In this document: one piece after another, positions 26,164 to 35,175 of the stretch | Numbering within the stretch: position 1 is the first letter of the stretch | Layout of the letters: the number at the start of each line of letters is the position of its first letter | DNA from: Sphingomonas sp. PP-CE-1G-424 | Lineage (GTDB): Bacteria > Pseudomonadota > Alphaproteobacteria > Sphingomonadales > Sphingomonadaceae | NCBI RefSeq assembly: GCF_004341085.1 | Contig: NZ_SLXW01000003.1 | Span: 124,001-188,000, forward strand | Length of the DNA stretch: 64,000 nucleotides | Direction of reading: 5' to 3' | Notes under the pieces: model-generated | Seen by the model: only the letters and a program-made list of their open reading frames with translations | Told to the model about the DNA's origin: nothing | Database searches by the model: none | Program-made: the position numbers and the translations under genes

Positions 26164-27545
26164 TGCGCAGTTTCGATGCGATCATCGTCGGGGCAGGGCA
26201 GGCTGGACCGCCGCTTGCCGGACGGCTTACCGCGAAGGGCTGGCATGTCGCCCTGATCGAGCGACATCTAGTCGGCGGAACCTGCGTCAATACCGGCTGC
26301 ATGCCCACCAAGGCGCTCGTCGCCAGCGCGTATGCAGCGCACCTCGCCCGCCGGGGCGCGGATTTCGGGATACGGACAGGCACCATCGAGGTCGACATGC
26401 CCGCCGTTGCGGCGCGGGCGGCACGCGTCGTCGAGGACGCACGCGGTGGCAACGAACGATGGCTCTCGTCGATGGAACGGCTGACGTTCCTGCGCGGCCA
26501 TGCGCGATTCACCGGGCCCAAGACGATGACTGTCGGTGACGAGGCGATCACGGCGCCCCGCATTTTCCTCAACGTCGGCGGGCGCGCGGACGTCCCGGCG
26601 ATGCCGGGCGTCGGCGATGTGCCGCATCTCGACAATACCGACATGGTCGCGCTCGACGCGGTCCCGCCGCATCTCGTCGTCGTCGGCGGCAGCTATGTCG
26701 GGCTTGAATTCGCGCAGATGTACCGCCGTTTCGGCGCCCAAGTGACGATCGTCGAGCGTGGCGATCGGTTGGTCTCGCATGAGGACATCGACGTGTCCGA
26801 CGCGATCCGTGCCCTGCTCGAAGACGAAGGTATCGTGGTCCGCACGGAGGCGGACTGTATCGGGTTCTCCCGCCACGCAGAGGGCGTCGCGGTGTCCGTG
26901 TCGTGCAAAACGGGTGAGCCTTCGGTCATCGGCAGCCACGTCTTGCTGGCGATCGGACGTCGTCCCAACACCGACGATCTTGGTCTGGAACATGCCGGGG
27001 TCGCGGTCGACGCGCGCGGCTTCATCACGGTCGACGATCGATTGGGAACCAACGTCGCGGGTATCTGGGCACTGGGCGATTGCAACGGTCGCGGCGCCTT
27101 CACGCATACCGCGTATAATGATTTCGAGATCGTCGCGGCAAACCTGCTGGATGGCGACGATCGCCGCGTATCCCAGCGTATCCCGGGCTACGCGCTCTAC
27201 ATCGATCCACCCCTCGGCCGCGTCGGCATGACGCAGGCGCAGGCGATCGCCTCCGGCCGAAAAGTGCTCGTCTCGAAGCGGGCGATGACGCGGGTCGGCC
27301 GGGCGGTGGAGAAGGGCGAGACCAAGGGATTCATGAAAATCGTCGCCGACGCGGAGACCCAGCGCATCCTCGGTGCGGCCATTCTCGGCACCGGAGGCGA
27401 CGAGGCGATCCACGGCATCCTCGACATGATGAGCGCCAACCAGCCGATCTCGGCGCTGCGCTGGGCGGTGCCGATCCACCCGACGGTCTCCGAACTGATC
27501 CCGACGGTGCTGCTCGATCTCCAGCCACCAGAGGCCGTGCCATGA
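26163..27545 (+). CDS. Mercuric-reductase-like FAD disulfide oxidoreductase
   Basis: A 460-residue class I pyridine nucleotide-disulfide oxidoreductase. FAD motif GAGQAGPPLAG is near residue 10, the redox disulfide is in GGTCVNTGCMPTK (Cys42 and Cys47), the NAD(P) motif is VVGGSYVGLEFAQ, the second FAD site is GIWALGDC, and the C-terminal dimerisation motif is HPTVSE. It lacks the N-terminal heavy-metal domain and the C-terminal vicinal cysteines of true MerA, so mercury reduction is unlikely. It may act on another disulfide or electrophile. It overlaps the following fusion gene by four bases. Confidence 0.85.
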   Translation: MRSFDAIIVGAGQAGPPLAGRLTAKGWHVALIERHLVGGTCVNTGCMPTKALVASAYAAHLARRGADFGIRTGTIEVDMPAVAARAARVVEDARGGNERWLSSMERLTFLRGHARFTGPKTMTVGDEAITAPRIFLNVGGRADVPAMPGVGDVPHLDNTDMVALDAVPPHLVVVGGSYVGLEFAQMYRRFGAQVTIVERGDRLVSHEDIDVSDAIRALLEDEGIVVRTEADCIGFSRHAEGVAVSVSCKTGEPSVIGSHVLLAIGRRPNTDDLGLEHAGVAVDARGFITVDDRLGTNVAGIWALGDCNGRGAFTHTAYNDFEIVAANLLDGDDRRVSQRIPGYALYIDPPLGRVGMTQAQAIASGRKVLVSKRAMTRVGRAVEKGETKGFMKIVADAETQRILGAAILGTGGDEAIHGILDMMSANQPISALRWAVPIHPTVSELIPTVLLDLQPPEAVP

Positions 27546-29260
27546 GCGTCGTCGACGATCGCCGGCAGCAGATGTTTCCGACGCTCGACGCCGCACAGCT
27601 CGAGACCGCGAAGAGGTTCGCCAGTGGTCCAGCGCAGACCTTTGCCGCAGACGAACCTGTCTACGCGATTGGGGAACTCGGCGCCCCCGCGTGGCTGATA
27701 CTCGCCGGCGCGATCGATGTCGTCCGCCGCGACGGGTTGAGCCACGAGGCGCCGATTACGACACATGGTCCAGGCCAGCTGACGGGTGAAGTAAGCCAGC
27801 TTTCGGGCCGGCCATCGATCGCAGCGGGACGTGCAGGCGCCGAAGGCTGCACGGCGCTACCGTTCGATGCGGCGCATCTGCGCGCCTTGATGGTCGGGTC
27901 GGCGGACGTCGGCGAAGTCGTCATGCGCGCGCTGATCCTGCGAAGGGTCGGACTGATCGAGGAGGGCGGCGCAGGCTCGATCCTGATCGGTGTACCGGGT
28001 AGCGCCGACATCGTCCGTATCCAGGGGTTCCTGACGCGTAGCGGCTACCCGAACCTCGTGCTCGATGCCTCTGCCGACGAGGAAGGGCGCGCCTTGGTCG
28101 AACGAACCGGGGTGTTACCGGGTGAACTGCCGCTGATGGTGTGCCCGAATGGCACCATCCTCAAGTGCCCGTCCGATGCAGAGGTGGCGACCTGCCTTGG
28201 CATGATCCCCGACCTCGACCCTGCGACGGTGTATGACGTTGCGATCGTCGGCGCCGGTCCTGCGGGATTGGCGGCGGCGGTCTACGCCGCGTCCGAAGGA
28301 CTGTCGGTCCTCGTGGTGGACGAGCGGGCGATGGGCGGGCAGGCCGGCGCCTCCGCCCGGATCGAGAATTATCTCGGCTTTCCCGCCGGCATCTCGGGTC
28401 AGGCGCTGGCCGGACGGGCGTTCAACCAGGCGCTGAAGTTCGGCGCGGAAATGGTGATCCCGCTCGAGACGCTCCGCCTCGAATGCGCCGCCGACCCTGC
28501 CGGTCCCGATCCGCTGACGCTCGAACTGTCGGGTGATCGGCGCGTCCGGTCGCGGACCGTTATCATCGCGTCGGGTGCGCGCTATCGCCGTCCCGATATC
28601 CCCGATCTGGCGATGTTCGAGGGGCAGGGCATTTCCTATTGGGCCTCCCCGATCGAGGCGAAGCTCTGCGCGGGCGAGGAGGTGGCACTCGTCGGCGGCG
28701 GGAACTCGGCGGGACAGGCGGTGGTGTTTCTCGCCGCCCGCGTATCGCACCTTCACCTGATCGTCCGTCGGCCGATCGTCGAGACCATGTCGCGCTATCT
28801 GGTCGATCGGATCGCCGCGCTCGCCAATGTGACGCTCCATGTCGGCGTCGAGATCATCGGTCTGGAAGGCTATGCAGCGCACGGTTTGTCTGCCGCGCGC
28901 TTTCGCAACCGAGCGGACGGATCGATCAGCCGGTGTGCAATGCGGCACCTGTTCCTGTTCATCGGCGCCGATCCCAATGCCGGATGGCTGCACGGATGCG
29001 TCGCTACGGATGACAAGGGTTTCGTCGTGACCGGTGGCAATGGCCTGCCGTTGGAAACGAGCGTGTCGAGCGTGTTCGCCATCGGCGACGTGCGTGCGGG
29101 ATCGACCAAGCGGGTCGCCGCCGCCGTCGGCGAGGGTGCTGCCGTCGTCGCGCAAATCCACACCAAGCTCGCCGAACGCAGCAAGGGAGAACCTGATGGC
29201 CGAGCGTTGCGAGCATACGGGAACGATCCGGGCCGTCACGCCCAGCGCCCGCGGGTGTGA
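27542..29260 (+). CDS. cNMP-binding/thioredoxin-like/TrxR-like fusion flavoprotein
   Basis: A 572-residue three-module protein. Residues about 25-140 form a cyclic-nucleotide-binding-like domain (WLILAGAIDVVRRDG). Residues about 145-225 form a thioredoxin-like fold (RIQGFLTRSGYPNLVLDAS ... ELPLMVCPNG). Residues about 228-545 are a thioredoxin-reductase-like flavoprotein (VGAGPAGLAAA, GGQAGAS, VGGGNSAGQA, FAIGDVRAG). The TrxR active-site CxxC is absent: the position reads GISYWASPIEA. Reduction of thioredoxin by the usual route is therefore excluded; electrons may go to the thioredoxin-like module or to the UBP zinc-finger partner, whose gene overlaps the end of this one by 65 bases. Confidence 0.85.
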   Translation: MSVVDDRRQQMFPTLDAAQLETAKRFASGPAQTFAADEPVYAIGELGAPAWLILAGAIDVVRRDGLSHEAPITTHGPGQLTGEVSQLSGRPSIAAGRAGAEGCTALPFDAAHLRALMVGSADVGEVVMRALILRRVGLIEEGGAGSILIGVPGSADIVRIQGFLTRSGYPNLVLDASADEEGRALVERTGVLPGELPLMVCPNGTILKCPSDAEVATCLGMIPDLDPATVYDVAIVGAGPAGLAAAVYAASEGLSVLVVDERAMGGQAGASARIENYLGFPAGISGQALAGRAFNQALKFGAEMVIPLETLRLECAADPAGPDPLTLELSGDRRVRSRTVIIASGARYRRPDIPDLAMFEGQGISYWASPIEAKLCAGEEVALVGGGNSAGQAVVFLAARVSHLHLIVRRPIVETMSRYLVDRIAALANVTLHVGVEIIGLEGYAAHGLSAARFRNRADGSISRCAMRHLFLFIGADPNAGWLHGCVATDDKGFVVTGGNGLPLETSVSSVFAIGDVRAGSTKRVAAAVGEGAAVVAQIHTKLAERSKGEPDGRALRAYGNDPGRHAQRPRV

Positions 29261-29501
29261 GGAATGCCTCGCCATCGGAAGCCCGTGGGTGCATCTTCGT
29301 CTGTGTCGCGACTGTGGTCACGTCGGCTGCTGTGACGATTCACCACACCGCCATGCGACCGCGCATTTCCACGCGACGCAGCACCCGATCATCGAGGGCT
29401 ATGATCCCCCCGAGGGCTGGGGCTGGTGCTACATCGACGAAATCGCGATCTCCCTGCCGAACCAGACCGCCCAGATAGGGCCCATCCCGCGCTACGTCTG
29501 A
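29196..29501 (+). CDS. UBP-type zinc-finger protein
   Basis: A 101-residue protein consisting of one ZnF-UBP domain. Ligand-type residues are in RGCEEC, LRLCRDCGHVGCCDDSPHRHATAHF and HATQHP, the usual pattern of three zinc clusters. In eukaryotes this domain binds the ubiquitin C-terminus; the bacterial versions have no known ligand but recur next to TrxR-like fusion proteins, as here. The start at 29196 has AAGGGAG upstream and lies inside the 3' end of the preceding gene. The last ten bases overlap the convergent MFS gene. Confidence 0.8.
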   Translation: MAERCEHTGTIRAVTPSARGCEECLAIGSPWVHLRLCRDCGHVGCCDDSPHRHATAHFHATQHPIIEGYDPPEGWGWCYIDEIAISLPNQTAQIGPIPRYV

Positions 29502-30715
29502 TCGACGACGATCGTTTCGGCAAAGGCGGCATTTTTTGGACAAGGCCGGCCAAGTGCCGCGGGACGCGTCCGCAATTGCAAGCGAACGCTGACGATCACG
29601 GCGACGAGCCCCAGCGCCGCCGACCCCGCCCCGGCTAGCGCGACCGCGGGGAACCCCAGCCCTGCCGCGATCACGCCGCCGCCCAGCGCGGCGCCGATCG
29701 CATTGCCGAGGTTGAACGCACCGATGTTCATCGCCGAAGCGAGGTTCGGCGCATCCGCCGCCGCGTGCATGACGCGGATCTGGAGCGGCGGGACCAGCGC
29801 GAAGCTCGCGATGCCCCACAGGAAGATCAGGATCGCGGCGGGAACCTTCAGCGGCATGAACACGGCGAATGCGACGAGGATCACCGCCAGCGAGGCAAGC
29901 GTAACGATCAGCGTCCGATCGACCGAGCGATCGGCGAACCGCCCGCCGAGCCAGTTGCCAACCGTGAGCCCGACGCCGTACGTCACCAGCATTGCCGTGA
30001 CGAAGCCGAGCGAGGCATGCGTCGCCTCGCGCAGGATCGGCGTGATATAGGTGAAGACGGTGAACATCGCGCTTGCACCCACCACAGTCAGGCCGAGCGC
30101 GCCGAGCACAGGGCCCCGGGCGAGCACGCGCAGTTCGGCTCTAGCGTCGCTACCCGCCGGTGCCGGCAAGCGCGGCAGGGTCAGGCGCAACGCCGCCATC
30201 GTCGCGACGCCGAGCGCGGCAATGCCCCAGAACGATGCGCGCCAGCCGAGATGCTCGCCCGCCCACGTCGCGAGCGGCACGCCGACGACATTGGCGATCG
30301 TCAGCCCCATGAACATCGCCGCGACCGCGCCGGCGCGCCGGTCCGCCGGCACCAAGCTGGCCGCGACGATCGAGCCGACACCGAAGAACGCGCCGTGGTT
30401 GAGCGAGGTCAGGATCCGCGCGACCATCAACATGGCGTAGCCGGTCGATACCGCCGCCAGCAGGTTGCCCGCGGTGAAGATGCCGGCAAGCACGATCAGC
30501 AATGTCCGCCGCGGCACCCGCCCGGTCGTCAGCGTCATCAGCGGCGCACCGATCACCACCCCCAGCGCATAGGCGCTGATCAGCAACCCGGCGGTCGGGA
30601 TCGACACGCCGAGATCATGGGCGATGACGGGCAACAGGCCCATTGGCGCAAATTCGGTCACGCCGATGCCGAACGCACCGACGGACAGGGCCAGCACAGC
30701 GGGATTGAATTTCAT
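29492..30715 (-). CDS. MFS transporter, AraJ/sugar-efflux type
   Basis: A 407-residue transporter with 12 hydrophobic helices. The first helix FGIGVTEFAPMGLLPVIA and the loop GAPLMTLTTGRVPRR mark the DHA1/AraJ-SotB group of drug or sugar exporters. The ATG at 30715 is used instead of the adjacent GTG; GAGGA overlapping the aldo/keto reductase stop serves as ribosome site, so the two genes form an operon. The LysR gene divergent from this pair is the likely regulator. The substrate is unknown. Confidence 0.85.
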   Translation of the reverse strand: MKFNPAVLALSVGAFGIGVTEFAPMGLLPVIAHDLGVSIPTAGLLISAYALGVVIGAPLMTLTTGRVPRRTLLIVLAGIFTAGNLLAAVSTGYAMLMVARILTSLNHGAFFGVGSIVAASLVPADRRAGAVAAMFMGLTIANVVGVPLATWAGEHLGWRASFWGIAALGVATMAALRLTLPRLPAPAGSDARAELRVLARGPVLGALGLTVVGASAMFTVFTYITPILREATHASLGFVTAMLVTYGVGLTVGNWLGGRFADRSVDRTLIVTLASLAVILVAFAVFMPLKVPAAILIFLWGIASFALVPPLQIRVMHAAADAPNLASAMNIGAFNLGNAIGAALGGGVIAAGLGFPAVALAGAGSAALGLVAVIVSVRLQLRTRPAALGRPCPKNAAFAETIVVDQT

Positions 30716-30725
30716 CACGTGATCC

Positions 30726-31760
30726 TCAGACCAGCGCCGGGTTCAGGCGGGCGAAACCCTCCTGCTGGCGGTATGGGGTGTGCGGGTAGGGCGGCAGCAC
30801 ATCGCTCGCCGCGTCGAGCGCGGTCACGTGATCGACCGACAGGCTCCAGCCGACCGCGCCGAGATTGTCGCGCAACTGCGCTTCGTTGCGCGCACCGATG
30901 ATCACCGACGCGACGGTCGGGCGACGCAGTAGCCAGTTGATCGCGACCTGCGGCACGGTCTTGCCGGTGTCCGCGGCGACCGCCTCCAACGCGTCGATCA
31001 CGCGGTAGAGATGCTCGGCCTCGACCGGCGGCGCGAACTGCTCCGTGTCGTGGAGGCGGCTGCCCGCGGGTATCGGCCGGTCTCGCCCGATCCTGCCGGT
31101 CAGTCGACCCCAGCCAAGCGGGCTCCACACCAGCGCACCGACGCCTTGGTCGGCGCCCATCGGCATCAGGTCCGCCTCGTAAGCGCGGCCGATCAGCGAA
31201 TAATAGACCTGATGCGCCACGAGGCGCGGCCAGCCGTGCCGGTCTGCAATCCCCTGCGCCTTCGCCACCTGCCAGCCCGGATAGTTGGACACCCCGGCAT
31301 AGCGGACCTTGCCCGCGGCGATCAGCGTATCGAGCGTTCCCATCAGTTCCTCGGTCGGGGTGGACGCATCGAACGCATGAAGCTGGAGCAGATCGACATG
31401 ATCGGTGCCGAGCCGTCGCAGCGAGTCCTCGACCGCGCGGACGAGACGCGCGCGCGACGCGCCCCAGTCCTGCGGTCCGTCGCCCATCGGCAGCCCGGTC
31501 TTGGTCGAGATCAGCACCTGCTCGCGCCGCCCCTTGATTGCCGCGCCGAGCACCGTTTCCGATGCGCCGTTCGAATAGACATCGGCGGTGTCGAACAACG
31601 TTACGCCCGCATCGAGGCAGACGTCGACCAACCGCCGCGCCTCGGTCTCGTCGCTGCGGCCCCATGCGCCGAACAGCGGACCGGTGCCGCCGAACGTCCC
31701 GGTGCCAAAGCTGAGCACGGGCACGCGAAGCCCCGATGATCCCAATTGCCGATAATCCAT
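30726..31760 (-). CDS. Aldo/keto reductase
   Basis: A 344-residue AKR with the (beta/alpha)8 pattern: RQLGSSGLRVPVLSFGTGTFGG at the start, catalytic Asp and Tyr in LFDTADVYSNG, Lys in LISTKTG, His in LLQLHAFD, and the cofactor segment ASVIIGARNEAQL. NADPH-dependent reduction of aldehydes or ketones is expected. The first gene of a two-gene unit with the MFS exporter, it is divergent from a LysR regulator with an 87-base intergenic region; this layout suggests an inducible detoxification module. Confidence 0.87.
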   Translation of the reverse strand: MDYRQLGSSGLRVPVLSFGTGTFGGTGPLFGAWGRSDETEARRLVDVCLDAGVTLFDTADVYSNGASETVLGAAIKGRREQVLISTKTGLPMGDGPQDWGASRARLVRAVEDSLRRLGTDHVDLLQLHAFDASTPTEELMGTLDTLIAAGKVRYAGVSNYPGWQVAKAQGIADRHGWPRLVAHQVYYSLIGRAYEADLMPMGADQGVGALVWSPLGWGRLTGRIGRDRPIPAGSRLHDTEQFAPPVEAEHLYRVIDALEAVAADTGKTVPQVAINWLLRRPTVASVIIGARNEAQLRDNLGAVGWSLSVDHVTALDAASDVLPPYPHTPYRQQEGFARLNPALV

Positions 31761-31775
31761 GTGCGTGTTCCCGAT

Positions 31776-31790
31776 TGCGCTGTAGACGCA
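31776..31790. promoter_or_regulatory. Possible LysR operator
   Basis: A short dyad TGCG-N7-CGCA lies in the 87-base region between the divergent aldo/keto reductase and LysR genes. LysR proteins bind such interrupted dyads near the promoters they share. It is a single short match and so weak evidence. Confidence 0.4.
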
Positions 31791-31847
31791 TAGATGGCCG
31801 GTCGTGCTCGCTTTGATTAGCTGCCGGCGCAGCGAAGGATCTGTGAC

Positions 31848-32768
31848 ATGGACGCAAAGGCCGACACTGCGATGGGCGTCGGAGCCGATCGCGCCCGATC
31901 GCTGGAGGTCTTCGCCGCGGTGATGCGCGCGGGCAGTTTTTCGGGTGCGGGCCGCGTGCTGGGATTGACGCCGTCCGCGGTTGCGCGGTCGATCGATCGG
32001 ATCGAGGCACGGCTCGGCGTCAGGCTGCTCCTGCGCTCGACCCGTGCGCTGACGCCGACCGCGGAGGGACAGGCTTATTTCCAGAGCGCGCGCCGGATTC
32101 TCGCCGATCTCGACGACGCCGAACAGCAGATCGCCGACCAGGGCGCGCCCCGGGGTCGGTTGCGGGTCAGCGCGGCGCTCTCGCACGGGCGGTTGTGCGT
32201 CGTCCCGCTGCTCGGCGAATTCGTCCGCCGCTATCCGCACATCGTGCTCGATTTCGCGCTGAGCGATTCGATCGTCGATGTCGCGGCGGGGCAGGCGGAC
32301 GTCGCGGTCCGGTTCGGCCCGTTGGCGGACAGCCTGCTCACCGCCCGCAAGCTGGGCGAAAGCGGCCGCGTGATCGTCGCGTCACCCGCCTATCTTGCCC
32401 GCTGCGGCATGCCGCCCACGCCCGAAGACCTGCGCGATCATAACTGCTTCAATTTCAATTTCCGCCGGATCGAGCCGGTATGGCCGTTCCGGCGCGACGG
32501 CCGCGACATCACGCTGTCGGTAAAGGGCAATATCGAGGCCAATAACGGCGAGACGGTCGCCCAGCTCGCCGTCGCCGGGGTCGGGATCGCGCGTGTCGGC
32601 ACGTTCAGCGTCGCCGACGATATCGCCGCGGGCCGGCTGGTTCCCCTTTTCGAGGACCTCAACCCTGGCGACGTCGAACTCATCCACGCGGTCTTCGTCG
32701 GCGGCATCAACATGCCCGCCCGCGTCCGCGTGTTCGTCGATTTCCTCGCAGCGCGCTTGGCGGCATAG
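31848..32768 (+). CDS. LysR-family regulator
   Basis: A 306-residue LTTR. The N-terminal winged helix-turn-helix is at about residues 18-75 (FAAVMRAGSFSGAGRVLGLTPSAVARSI), followed by the linker helix and a two-lobed effector domain (about 105-300). AAGGA precedes the ATG. The CrgA/AaeR-like subgroup, often divergent from oxidoreductase or efflux genes, fits this position opposite the aldo/keto reductase and MFS genes. The effector is unknown. Confidence 0.88.
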   Translation: MDAKADTAMGVGADRARSLEVFAAVMRAGSFSGAGRVLGLTPSAVARSIDRIEARLGVRLLLRSTRALTPTAEGQAYFQSARRILADLDDAEQQIADQGAPRGRLRVSAALSHGRLCVVPLLGEFVRRYPHIVLDFALSDSIVDVAAGQADVAVRFGPLADSLLTARKLGESGRVIVASPAYLARCGMPPTPEDLRDHNCFNFNFRRIEPVWPFRRDGRDITLSVKGNIEANNGETVAQLAVAGVGIARVGTFSVADDIAAGRLVPLFEDLNPGDVELIHAVFVGGINMPARVRVFVDFLAARLAA

Positions 32769-32968
32769 CGCGGGCAACACTTCCTCGTGCCGTCCGCCGC
32801 CTTGTCGTTCGCAAAACCGTTTCAGATTTTTACGAATGCGTCCGCCTTGTCCGGCGTAAGGTAGACACGATTTCGGGCCCGGTTGCCAGCACGAGGCAGG
32901 TCGGCTTGGCGGTGTGCCAGTATATCTGCACGTCTATCCGCCCGGCCTCACGTTCGCGTTGACGAGCA

Positions 32969-33541
32969 TCAGGTCGGACGTGATCGGTCTCCGGTTCGGT
33001 GATCTCGCTGAACATCAGCGTGCGAGCGTTGCCAGGTCCGTCGCCAGACGAGCGGGGTCACGCCGACGACGCGGCGGAACAGCCGTGTCAGATGCGCCTG
33101 ATCGGTCAGCCCGCAGGCATAGGCGATCTGGCTGAGCGTCTCGTCGGTCCGCAGCATCAGCGTCTGCGCGCGACGTACGCGCTGACGGATCAGGAACGCG
33201 TGCGGGGTTTCGCCTGTCGTCACCTTGAAGGCGCGACAGAAATGCCCCGTGCTGAGTCGTGCCACTTCGGCCAGCGCATCGAGACCGACCGTCGATCCCA
33301 GCCACTGCTCGATATGCTGGACGACGCCGCGCAACTGCCATGCGGCGAGTCCGCCCTTGACCGACTTCCGGATCGGCTGCGGATCGTCCTCGACGAACAT
33401 CGCCGCGAGCCGCTCGAGGTAATGCCGTGCGACGTGCGGATTGTGATCGAGCGCGCTGACCGCGTTTGCCAGCAAGCTCGCGGCCACGGACGGCGCGAAC
33501 CCGTGAGGCAGGTGCGTGATCGTTGGGGCAGTGTGCAGCAT
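32969..33541 (-). CDS. AraC-family regulator
   Basis: A 190-residue protein with a C-terminal AraC DNA-binding domain (about 85-180): VGLDALAEVARLSTGHFCRAFK for the first helix-turn-helix and LSQIAYACGLTDQAHLTRLFRRVVG for the second. The N-terminal 80 residues are short and do not form the usual cupin sensor. The ATG at 33541 is chosen because GGGAG is eight bases upstream. It stands alone between a convergent LysR gene and a response-regulator gene, so no target is evident. Confidence 0.82.
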   Translation of the reverse strand: MLHTAPTITHLPHGFAPSVAASLLANAVSALDHNPHVARHYLERLAAMFVEDDPQPIRKSVKGGLAAWQLRGVVQHIEQWLGSTVGLDALAEVARLSTGHFCRAFKVTTGETPHAFLIRQRVRRAQTLMLRTDETLSQIAYACGLTDQAHLTRLFRRVVGVTPLVWRRTWQRSHADVQRDHRTGDRSRPT

Positions 33542-33657
33542 CGTCTGTTCTCCCTCACAACCTGTGCGGAGAACCATAACGGATGTGTATCGATCGGCTG
33601 CGCCCCGGCCGGGGTGGCGATCGCCCCCTCTTTAGTGGGGCGCGGTAGAGCCCTGGA

Positions 33658-34287
33658 TCAGAGTTCGATGATCCCGCGCTTGGCCGCGATCGTAACCGCG
33701 TGCGTGCGGTCCGAGGCACCGAGTTTCGCGAAGATCAGCTTCATATGGCCCTTCACGGTTTCCTCCGTGACGGCCAGCCTTGCCGCGATCTGCTTGTTGG
33801 AATTGCCCGCCGCGGCGAGCGACAGCACGCCGATCTCGCGCTCGGTCGGTGCATCCTCGATGACGTGGAAGGCGATGCTCGACGCCACCTGCGCGTTGAG
33901 GTGCTTGCCACCGGCATGGACCGAGCGGATCGTGTCGAGCAGTTCCTTGCGGAGCGTGTTCTTGAGCAGATAGCCGGCGGCCCCGGCGCGCAACGCGCGC
34001 AACGCCTGCGCATCGCCGGAATAGGTCGTCAGCACGATGATACGCGCCTGCGGCCAGTGGCTGCGCATCGCGGCGATGGTGTCGACGCCGCCGATCCCCG
34101 GCATCTGCAGGTCCATCAGGACGATGTCGGGCAGATGCGTCGGGTATAGCGCGAGCGCCTGTTCGCCGGACTCGGCCTCCGCGACGAGCGCGAGATCCGT
34201 TTGCGTTTCGATCACGGCTCTTACCCCCTCGCGGAGGAAGGGGTGATCGTCAACGATCATGATGCGGATCTGCGGCGATGACGACAC
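33658..34287 (-). CDS. NarL/LuxR-type response regulator
   Basis: A response regulator of about 209 residues. The receiver domain has the acidic pair in IVDDHPFLREG, the phosphoacceptor aspartate in IVLMDLQMPG, and the conserved Thr and Lys in VLTTYS and YLLKNT. The output is a LuxR-type helix-turn-helix (EREIGVLSLAAAGNSNKQIAARLAV). The start is unclear: the GTG at 34287 gives the usual family length, although the frame is open to 34449. It is encoded close to, and divergent from, a HisKA_3 sensor kinase at 35176, its likely partner. Confidence 0.85.
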   Translation of the reverse strand: MSSSPQIRIMIVDDHPFLREGVRAVIETQTDLALVAEAESGEQALALYPTHLPDIVLMDLQMPGIGGVDTIAAMRSHWPQARIIVLTTYSGDAQALRALRAGAAGYLLKNTLRKELLDTIRSVHAGGKHLNAQVASSIAFHVIEDAPTEREIGVLSLAAAGNSNKQIAARLAVTEETVKGHMKLIFAKLGASDRTHAVTIAAKRGIIEL

Positions 34288-34364
34288 GGCGAACTCATGA
34301 GGTTGGGAACTGTGAAGCGGAAACCCTGCGCCGTGTCCGATGGACGTGGCAAGCCGCCGATTCA

Positions 34365-34979
34365 TCAGCGCACGGCCAACCGGTCGAAGGAGTCGCGGAA
34401 GACCTCCGCCACCGCTTCGAACCGTGCTGCTCCGACACAGAATAGCCAACGCGACAATGTCCCAGGTCGAGCCGGGTGTCGATCGTCGGGGAGCGCATCG
34501 AACAGCCCCGCCAGCATCGCCTCCGGTGTTCCAGACAGACTATCGGGATCGAGGCCGCTGTCGAGGAGGCTTGGCGCGAACGCGGCGGACTCGGCGTCGA
34601 GGCGGATCGTTTCGCGCGCTGCCGTCGCGACCGCCTGGCGCATCACGCCGGGCGTCCAAGCCGCCGGGTTGCCCAGACCGATTGCTAGGACGGTGGTCGC
34701 CTGGATCGGTCGCGCCGGCGCCGACAGGGTCAGGACCTCGCCTGGCTCGGCACGGAATATTCCGTCGGCGCGTAGCCGCGTGATCGCACCCCCAAGTGCC
34801 GTATCGAGGTTGCCCAAGCCGCCGCCGGGCTTGTTCCGTCCGATCTCGTAAGAGAACACCCCTGCGATCGCCACTGCGACTTCCGCGCTCACCGCATCGC
34901 GCGGCGCGACATCGATGCGAACGCCCCGCCATCTCCCGATCGTCACCGCGTCGTCTGCACGGCCATCCATCGGCGGCAT
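34365..34979 (-). CDS. Stand-alone M17 aminopeptidase N-terminal-domain protein
   Basis: A 204-residue protein resembling only the N-terminal domain of leucyl aminopeptidases (Peptidase_M17_N): FSYEIGRNKPGGGLGNLDTALGGAITRL, then VLTLSAPARPIQATTVLAIGLGNPAAWTP. The metal-binding catalytic domain is absent, so it cannot be a peptidase by itself. The ATG at 34979 has GGGAG six bases upstream. It lies between the response regulator (77 bases downstream) and the divergent histidine kinase. A ligand-binding or regulatory role is possible but unproven. Confidence 0.62.
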   Translation of the reverse strand: MPPMDGRADDAVTIGRWRGVRIDVAPRDAVSAEVAVAIAGVFSYEIGRNKPGGGLGNLDTALGGAITRLRADGIFRAEPGEVLTLSAPARPIQATTVLAIGLGNPAAWTPGVMRQAVATAARETIRLDAESAAFAPSLLDSGLDPDSLSGTPEAMLAGLFDALPDDRHPARPGTLSRWLFCVGAARFEAVAEVFRDSFDRLAVR

Positions 34980-35175
34980 CCTGTTCTCCCGTCGGTCCGA
35001 TCCGGGACCTTTCCCATCGCCTAACATAGTGACACGCAAGGATCGTGGATCGGGCTGACGAAATTTGGATAATCATCACGTTCGCTGGCGAAGCGGTCGG
35101 CATCGAAAGTCGCGTATAATTGCAACTCTTGCTTTTGGTTGTTTCGTCAGCGTAACGTAGATCATCGTCGCTGGG

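Noticed and set aside
29765..30901. A 378-codon plus-strand frame opposite the MFS gene
   Set aside because: Composition is Arg, His, Gln and Asp-rich, typical of an antisense shadow of a membrane protein gene.
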